11,541 nt of DNA. Origin: Pseudomonadota bacterium (GTDB lineage Bacteria; Pseudomonadota; Gammaproteobacteria; Xanthomonadales; Xanthomonadaceae). The first letter of the stretch is position 1; every line of letters starts with the position of its first letter. The notes below the pieces were generated by a model. That model was not told the DNA's origin, searched no databases, and worked only from the letters and a program-made list of their open reading frames with translations. Position numbers and translations under genes: made by a program. Below, piece by piece: positions 8,804-11,541 of this stretch. The stretch lies in assembly GCA_023425225.1 (NCBI GenBank), contig JAFADB010000079.1, forward strand, positions 1 to 11,541, read 5' to 3'.

Positions 8804-10264
8804 ATGACCACGCCGACGTCCCTGCCGTTGACCGCCGCCGATATCGCACCGCTCGCACCCGAGCTGGTGGTGATCGGCGGTGCATTCGCACTGCTGATCC
8901 TGGACCTGTTCATCAGCCAGAAGCACAAGCTGTGGACGCATGTGCTGTCGGTGGCGATCCTCGCCGCGGCTTTCGTCCTGCTGCTGACCGGCACCGGCGG
9001 GCAGGGCGAGGTCTTCCACGGCATGTTCGTGCGCGATGCCGCCGCCGACGTGATGAAGACCGTCATCGTGCTGCTCAGCGGCCTGACCCTGGTCTACGGC
9101 TGGAGCTACCTGCGCGAGCGCGACCTGTACCGGGGCGAGGTCCCGGTGCTGGTGCTGTTCGCCACCGCCGGCATGATGGTGCTGGTCTCGGCCGGCAACC
9201 TGCTGATGGCCTACCTGGGACTGGAACTGCTGGCGCTGTGCTCGTATGCGCTGGTGGCCTGCAACCGCGACAACCGCCTGGCGACCGAGGCGGCGATGAA
9301 GTACATCGTGCTCGGCTCGCTGGCCTCGGGCCTGCTGCTGTACGGCATGTCGCTGATCTACGGCGCCACCGGCACGCTCAGCCTGGCCGGCATCCACGAT
9401 GCCATCGCCGACTCGTCCGAGCGCACGCTGTTGCTGACCGGCACGATCTTCATAATCGCCGGCGTGGCCTTCAAGCTCGGTGCCGCGCCGTTCCACATGT
9501 GGCTGCCGGACGTCTACCAGGGCGCACCGGCCCCGGTGGCGCTGTTCATCAGCTCGGCGCCCAAGCTGGCCGCGTTCGGCATGGCCTACCGGCTGCTGGA
9601 AGTGGGCGTGGGCCCGCTTTCCGAGCAGTGGCACTGGCTGATCGGCGGGCTGGCGGCGCTGTCGCTGGTGGTCGGCAACCTGATGGCGGTGGCGCAGAGC
9701 AACCTCAAGCGCATGCTGGCCTACTCGACGGTCTCGCACATCGGCTTCCTGCTGCTGGGCGTGGCCGGCGGCGGTCAGGAGGGCTTCTCCGCCGCGCTGT
9801 TCTATGCCATCGGCTATGCGCTGATGTCCACCGCCTCGTTCGGCGCGATCATCGCGCTGTCGCGCGGTGGCTTCGAGGCCGAGAACATCGACGACTTCAA
9901 GGGCCTGAACGCGCGCAATCCGTGGATGGCGGGCCTGGTGCTGGTGATCATGATGTCGCTGGCCGGCGTGCCGCCGTTCCTCGGCTTCTGGACCAAGCTG
10001 GCGGTGCTGGGCGCGGCGATCAGTGGCGGCATGCTGTGGCTGGCGATCCTGGGCGTGGTGTGTGCGGTGGTGGGTGCGTTCTACTACCTGCGCGTGGTCA
10101 AGGTCATGTACTTCGACGAGCCGGTGGGCGAGCCGCTGCCGGCCAACAACGACCGGCTGCTGGGCATCGTGCTGAGCGTCAACGCGCTGCTGCTGCTGGT
10201 GTCGCCGTTGTTCCTCAACAGCATCGTCGCCTGGTGCCAGCAGGCGTTCTCGCAGCTGTCGTGA
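8804..10264 (+). CDS. nuoN: NADH-quinone oxidoreductase subunit N (antiporter-like)
   Basis: NuoN (486 aa from this start) is the proximal antiporter-like subunit and the last gene of the nuo operon. Pump residues are visible: E141 in YLGLELLALCSYAL (E. coli Glu133 by context), K166 in AAMKYIVLG, K224 in VAFKLGAAPFHMWLPD, K254 in SAPKLAAF and K398 in GFWTKLAVLG. These match E. coli Lys158, Lys217, Lys247 and Lys395 in order. Three consecutive start codons occur: TTG 8798, ATG 8801 and ATG 8804. The ribosome site AGGA at 8793-8796 is 7 bases from ATG 8804 and 4 bases from ATG 8801, so I prefer 8804, although 8801 (487 aa) is possible. The TGA stop is at 10262-10264. No U-tract terminator follows. 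Confidence 0.97.
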   Translation: MTTPTSLPLTAADIAPLAPELVVIGGAFALLILDLFISQKHKLWTHVLSVAILAAAFVLLLTGTGGQGEVFHGMFVRDAAADVMKTVIVLLSGLTLVYGWSYLRERDLYRGEVPVLVLFATAGMMVLVSAGNLLMAYLGLELLALCSYALVACNRDNRLATEAAMKYIVLGSLASGLLLYGMSLIYGATGTLSLAGIHDAIADSSERTLLLTGTIFIIAGVAFKLGAAPFHMWLPDVYQGAPAPVALFISSAPKLAAFGMAYRLLEVGVGPLSEQWHWLIGGLAALSLVVGNLMAVAQSNLKRMLAYSTVSHIGFLLLGVAGGGQEGFSAALFYAIGYALMSTASFGAIIALSRGGFEAENIDDFKGLNARNPWMAGLVLVIMMSLAGVPPFLGFWTKLAVLGAAISGGMLWLAILGVVCAVVGAFYYLRVVKVMYFDEPVGEPLPANNDRLLGIVLSVNALLLLVSPLFLNSIVAWCQQAFSQLS

Positions 10265-10279
10265 TCCAATGACGAAAAT

Positions 10280-10312
10280 CGATTCAAGGCTTGCAATCGA
10301 GCGCCTGAATCG
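10280..10312. repeat. Inverted repeat between nuoN and tRNA-fMet, overlapping the -35 element
   Basis: A perfect 7-bp inverted repeat, CGATTCA at 10280-10286 and TGAATCG at 10306-10312, encloses a second short stem: GCTTG 10289-10293 pairs with CGAGC 10298-10302 (one G-T wobble) around a CAAT loop. No run of T follows, so it is not a typical intrinsic terminator. It begins 15 bases after the nuoN stop and covers the -35 box of the proposed tRNA promoter. It could stabilise the nuo mRNA 3' end, cause partial termination, or be a protein-binding site. The inverted symmetry is direct observation; function is unknown. Confidence 0.5.
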
Positions 10313-10319
10313 TGATAAT
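10291..10319 (+). promoter_or_regulatory. Sigma70-type promoter for tRNA-fMet
   Basis: A TTGCAA box at 10291-10296 (four of six matches to TTGACA) is followed after exactly 17 bases by GATAAT at 10314-10319 (five of six matches to TATAAT). Transcription would start near 10325-10327, only a few bases before the mature tRNA 5' end at 10332. That would leave a very short leader for RNase P to remove. The pyrimidine-rich start region (CTCTTTCTCTG) lacks the GC-rich discriminator typical of strongly stringent-controlled stable RNA promoters. This is a sequence-based prediction. Confidence 0.6.
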
Positions 10320-10331
10320 CTCTTTCTCTGC

Positions 10332-10408
10332 TGCGGGGTGGAGCAGTCTGGCAGCTCGTCGGGCTCATAACCCGAAGGTCGCAGGTTCAAATCCTGCCCC
10401 CGCTACCA
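10332..10408 (+). tRNA. Initiator tRNA, tRNA-fMet (anticodon CAT)
   Basis: This is a complete 77-nt cloverleaf with encoded 3' CCA (10406-10408). The acceptor is GCGGGG 10333-10338 with CCCCGC 10398-10403. The D stem is GAGC/GCTC. The anticodon stem TCGGG/CCCGA surrounds loop CTCATAA, with CAT at 10366-10368. The variable loop is AGGTC and the T arm is GCAGG-TTCAAAT-CCTGC. It is the initiator rather than elongator methionine tRNA for three reasons. Positions 1 and 72 are unpaired (T1 and T72), three consecutive G-C pairs end the anticodon stem, and the D stem has A11-U24. E. coli has C1-A72 at the mismatch, so the T-T pair here is a variant. It lies 67 bases after nuoN with its own apparent promoter and a terminator behind it. 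Confidence 0.97.
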
Positions 10409-10413
10409 CATTT

Positions 10414-10428
10414 ATCTGCGATGCAGAT
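10414..10428 (+). other. Small hairpin in the tRNA 3' trailer
   Basis: ATCTGC at 10414-10419 and GCAGAT at 10423-10428 form a perfect 6-bp stem with a 3-base loop, starting 6 bases after the tRNA CCA. It sits between the tRNA and the terminator and may influence 3' trailer processing. No T-tract follows, so it is not itself a terminator. Its short length makes chance occurrence possible. Confidence 0.35.
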
Positions 10429-10438
10429 GCAGCAGACC

Positions 10439-10476
10439 AAACGGCGATCTCGGCAACGAGGTCGCCGTTTTCTTTT
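10439..10476 (+). terminator. Intrinsic terminator after tRNA-fMet
   Basis: A 14-bp stem is formed by AAACGGCGATCTCG (10439-10452) and CGAGGTCGCCGTTT (10457-10470), with a single T-G wobble and a GCAA tetraloop of the GNRA type. It runs directly into a T-rich tract (TTTTCTTTT, 10468-10476). This is a textbook rho-independent terminator for the + strand, ending the tRNA transcript and any read-through from nuoN. On the minus strand the stem is followed by only three T residues, so it would work poorly for the convergent dioxygenase gene. Confidence 0.92.
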
Positions 10477-10603
10477 GTGGATTACCCGCGGGCGCCGCCG
10501 ACAACGTGCGTCCTGGCCTGATGCTGTCGCGATGCCCGGCCATCCGCGAGGCGTGGGCCGGCGCCGAGTGGGGTTCGCACGTTTCTCCGAGCCTTGGATG
10601 CGT

Positions 10604-10636
10604 GCGCGCATCTACGCGTGTGCACCCGATGCGCGC
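10604..10636. repeat. GC-rich inverted repeat in intergenic region
   Basis: GCGCGCATC at 10604-10612 and GATGCGCGC at 10628-10636 form a perfect 9-bp inverted repeat around a 15-base spacer. The CGCATC arm can alternatively pair with GATGCG at 10597-10602 (4-base loop), and another GATGCG lies at 10639-10644. No T-run is present on either strand. It lies in the 256-bp stretch 10477-10732 between the tRNA terminator and the end of the minus-strand gene. I found no credible coding sequence in that stretch. It could be a structured 3' untranslated region of the dioxygenase mRNA or a chance feature of GC-rich DNA. Confidence 0.4.
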
Positions 10637-10707
10637 TGGATGCGGCAGCTGCATGCCGGCGGCGACGGGCTCGTGGCAACCCGGCGGCGATGCTCCATGA
10701 GCACCAT

Positions 10708-10745
10708 TTCGCTTCAATGCTGCCGCTTCGCTTCAATGCTGCGGC
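10708..10745. repeat. 19-bp tandem duplication across the stop of the minus-strand gene
   Basis: Two adjacent 19-bp units share the 16-base core TTCGCTTCAATGCTGC, at 10708-10723 and 10727-10742. The remaining three bases are CGC in the first unit and GGC in the second, one mismatch in 19. The minus-strand stop codon of the dioxygenase gene (complement of TCA at 10733-10735) lies within the second unit, so the duplication spans the gene's 3' end. The other unit lies just past the stop on the minus strand. It looks like a recent slippage or duplication event. Confidence 0.8.
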
Positions 10746-11473
10746 TGGCGCGCCCGCCGCAGACGCCGTGCGAGGTTGCTTTGCGCATGGGGATCGCCGA
10801 GGTGGAACAGTGCGGTGGCGCGGATCTTGTCGGTGTCGCAGGGTTCGTTGGCGTGCAGCGAGCGGTAGCCCCAGAACAGGTAGAGGTTGCCGGGGATCAT
10901 CTTGATGCGGGTGAATCCCATGGCGGTGCTTTGCCACAGCCGGCGCAGCAGCCACTGCGTGACCATGTTGTCCAGCAGCAGCTTGTCGACCAGGTTGCCG
11001 AAGTAGCTGCTGCGCACCGGCCGGAGATTGGGCCACATGATCAGGTCGCCGCTGCGGCCGCTGGCGGGGATCTCGATCGGCAGCAGGGCGGTGACGACGA
11101 AGGAATCGAAGTGGAACAGGTACGAATGCGGTACGCCGGTTGCACCGGACAGGCAGCGCAGTACCTGGTGCGGATACGGAGGCTGCGGGCGGTTCCCGCG
11201 ATCCTTCTCGTACAGGGCCGCGAGCAGGCCCAGGAAAGCCGGGGCGCGGCCGATCTCGTCGAGCCCGGAGCCGAGCAGCGCAGGGGCGCCGGTGGGGGCG
11301 ACGTACTCGCCGCCGGCCTCGGCGACCCTGTCCCTGACGTAGGCCTGCAGCGAGCGCAGGGTGTCGCTGTCGATGAAGTCCTGCACGACGGCGTAGCCTG
11401 CCGTGTTCATGTCGCCGATGAGGTGCTGCAGCGCCTGCTCGGTCGCGTCGAAATGCAGCGGGGGAAGGCTCAT
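10733..11473 (-). CDS. Putative Fe(II)/2-oxoglutarate-dependent dioxygenase, phytanoyl-CoA dioxygenase (PhyH)-like
   Basis: This 246-aa protein of unknown substrate is convergent to the nuo/tRNA transcript. Features fit the PhyH-type cupin fold. An N-terminal AGYAVVQDFIDSDTLRSL stretch (about 25-42) resembles the family's opening strand and helix. An HxD iron motif is at H121/D123 (LFHFDSF). A distal His is at H207 (RSLHANEP) within a PGNLYLFWGYRSLH strand, and an Arg for 2-oxoglutarate is at R218, 11 residues later. In human PHYH the ligands are H175/D177/H264 with R275, so the spacings (84 versus 87; 11 versus 11) agree well. No signal peptide or membrane segment is seen, so it is probably cytoplasmic. 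The ATG at 11473 has AAAGGG (minus strand, 11489-11484) 10 bases before it. An alternative in-frame ATG at 11521 would add 16 Arg/Pro-rich residues and is less likely. Family assignment is likely; function is unknown. Confidence 0.8.
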   Translation of the reverse strand: MSLPPLHFDATEQALQHLIGDMNTAGYAVVQDFIDSDTLRSLQAYVRDRVAEAGGEYVAPTGAPALLGSGLDEIGRAPAFLGLLAALYEKDRGNRPQPPYPHQVLRCLSGATGVPHSYLFHFDSFVVTALLPIEIPASGRSGDLIMWPNLRPVRSSYFGNLVDKLLLDNMVTQWLLRRLWQSTAMGFTRIKMIPGNLYLFWGYRSLHANEPCDTDKIRATALFHLGDPHAQSNLARRLRRARQPQH

Positions 11474-11541
11474 GACATTGGATCCCTTTCGTTCAGGGCG
11501 CGATGGATGCCTGTCGGGCATTGGTGGCCGTCCCCGGGGCT

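Noticed and set aside
2542..10264. Possibility that the membrane genes are an Mrp antiporter or a hydrogenase complex rather than complex I.
   Set aside because: The presence of nuoF, nuoG and nuoI with full cluster motifs, the NuoH quinone loop, and the F-to-N gene order identify respiratory complex I.
10381..10408. Possible integrative-element attachment site at the tRNA-fMet 3' end.
   Set aside because: No second copy of the tRNA 3' end was seen downstream in the window and there is no integrase gene. The neighbouring dioxygenase alone does not show an island.
10312..10521. A 69-codon + strand frame running across the tRNA and terminator.
   Set aside because: It covers a structural RNA gene and a terminator, has no ribosome site and no family resemblance.
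10506..10905. Short + and minus strand frames in the convergent region.
   Set aside because: Compositionally they look like GC-rich noise or overlap the dioxygenase gene in other frames; no ribosome site or motif was found.
11507..11521. Small inverted repeat ATGCC/GGCAT upstream of the dioxygenase gene.
   Set aside because: Only 5 bp with a 5-base loop and no associated promoter boxes; too short to support as an operator.

Overview
The window is about 90% the distal part of a proton-pumping NADH:quinone oxidoreductase (respiratory complex I, type I NADH dehydrogenase) operon, all on the + strand. It runs from the 3' end of nuoF through nuoG, H, I, J, K, L, M and N. The DNA is GC-rich with strongly GC-biased third codon positions. 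The separate nuo genes, the 744-aa NuoG lacking the extra N7 cluster, the His-rich NuoL loop and the gene order point to a gammaproteobacterium, most likely of the Xanthomonadaceae/Lysobacteraceae group (Xanthomonas, Stenotrophomonas, Lysobacter and relatives). That placement rests on general resemblance, not on a database search.

Layout: bases 1-314 hold the nuoF end (N3 iron-sulfur site). nuoG (311-2545) and nuoI (3637-4125) complete the iron-sulfur wire seen here. nuoH (2542-3633) forms the quinone chamber. nuoJ (4130-4789), nuoK (4786-5091), nuoL (5099-7243), nuoM (7264-8769) and nuoN (8804-10264) make the membrane arm with its antiporter-like proton channels. Genes are packed tightly: ATGA overlaps at F/G, G/H and J/K, and gaps of 3 to 34 bases elsewhere. 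All charged residues expected for proton pumping and all expected cluster ligands are visible, so the operon looks intact and functional.

After nuoN a short AT-richer stretch holds an inverted repeat, a good sigma70-type promoter with 17-bp spacing, an initiator tRNA (tRNA-fMet, CAT anticodon, 77 nt with encoded CCA) and a strong intrinsic terminator. No U-tract terminator separates nuoN from the tRNA, so complex I transcripts may read through into it. A 256-bp non-coding stretch follows, with GC-rich inverted repeats. The window ends with a convergent minus-strand gene for a PhyH-like Fe(II)/2-oxoglutarate dioxygenase of unknown substrate. Its stop codon lies in a 19-bp tandem duplication.

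Functionally, NuoF/G/I pass electrons from NADH to quinone at the NuoH interface, and NuoH/J/K/L/M/N translocate protons. The dioxygenase is the only accessory-looking gene. I saw no mobile element, CRISPR array or defence system. The points most worth a second look are the dioxygenase, the tRNA promoter/inverted-repeat region, the U1-U72 initiator mismatch and the NuoL His-rich loop.
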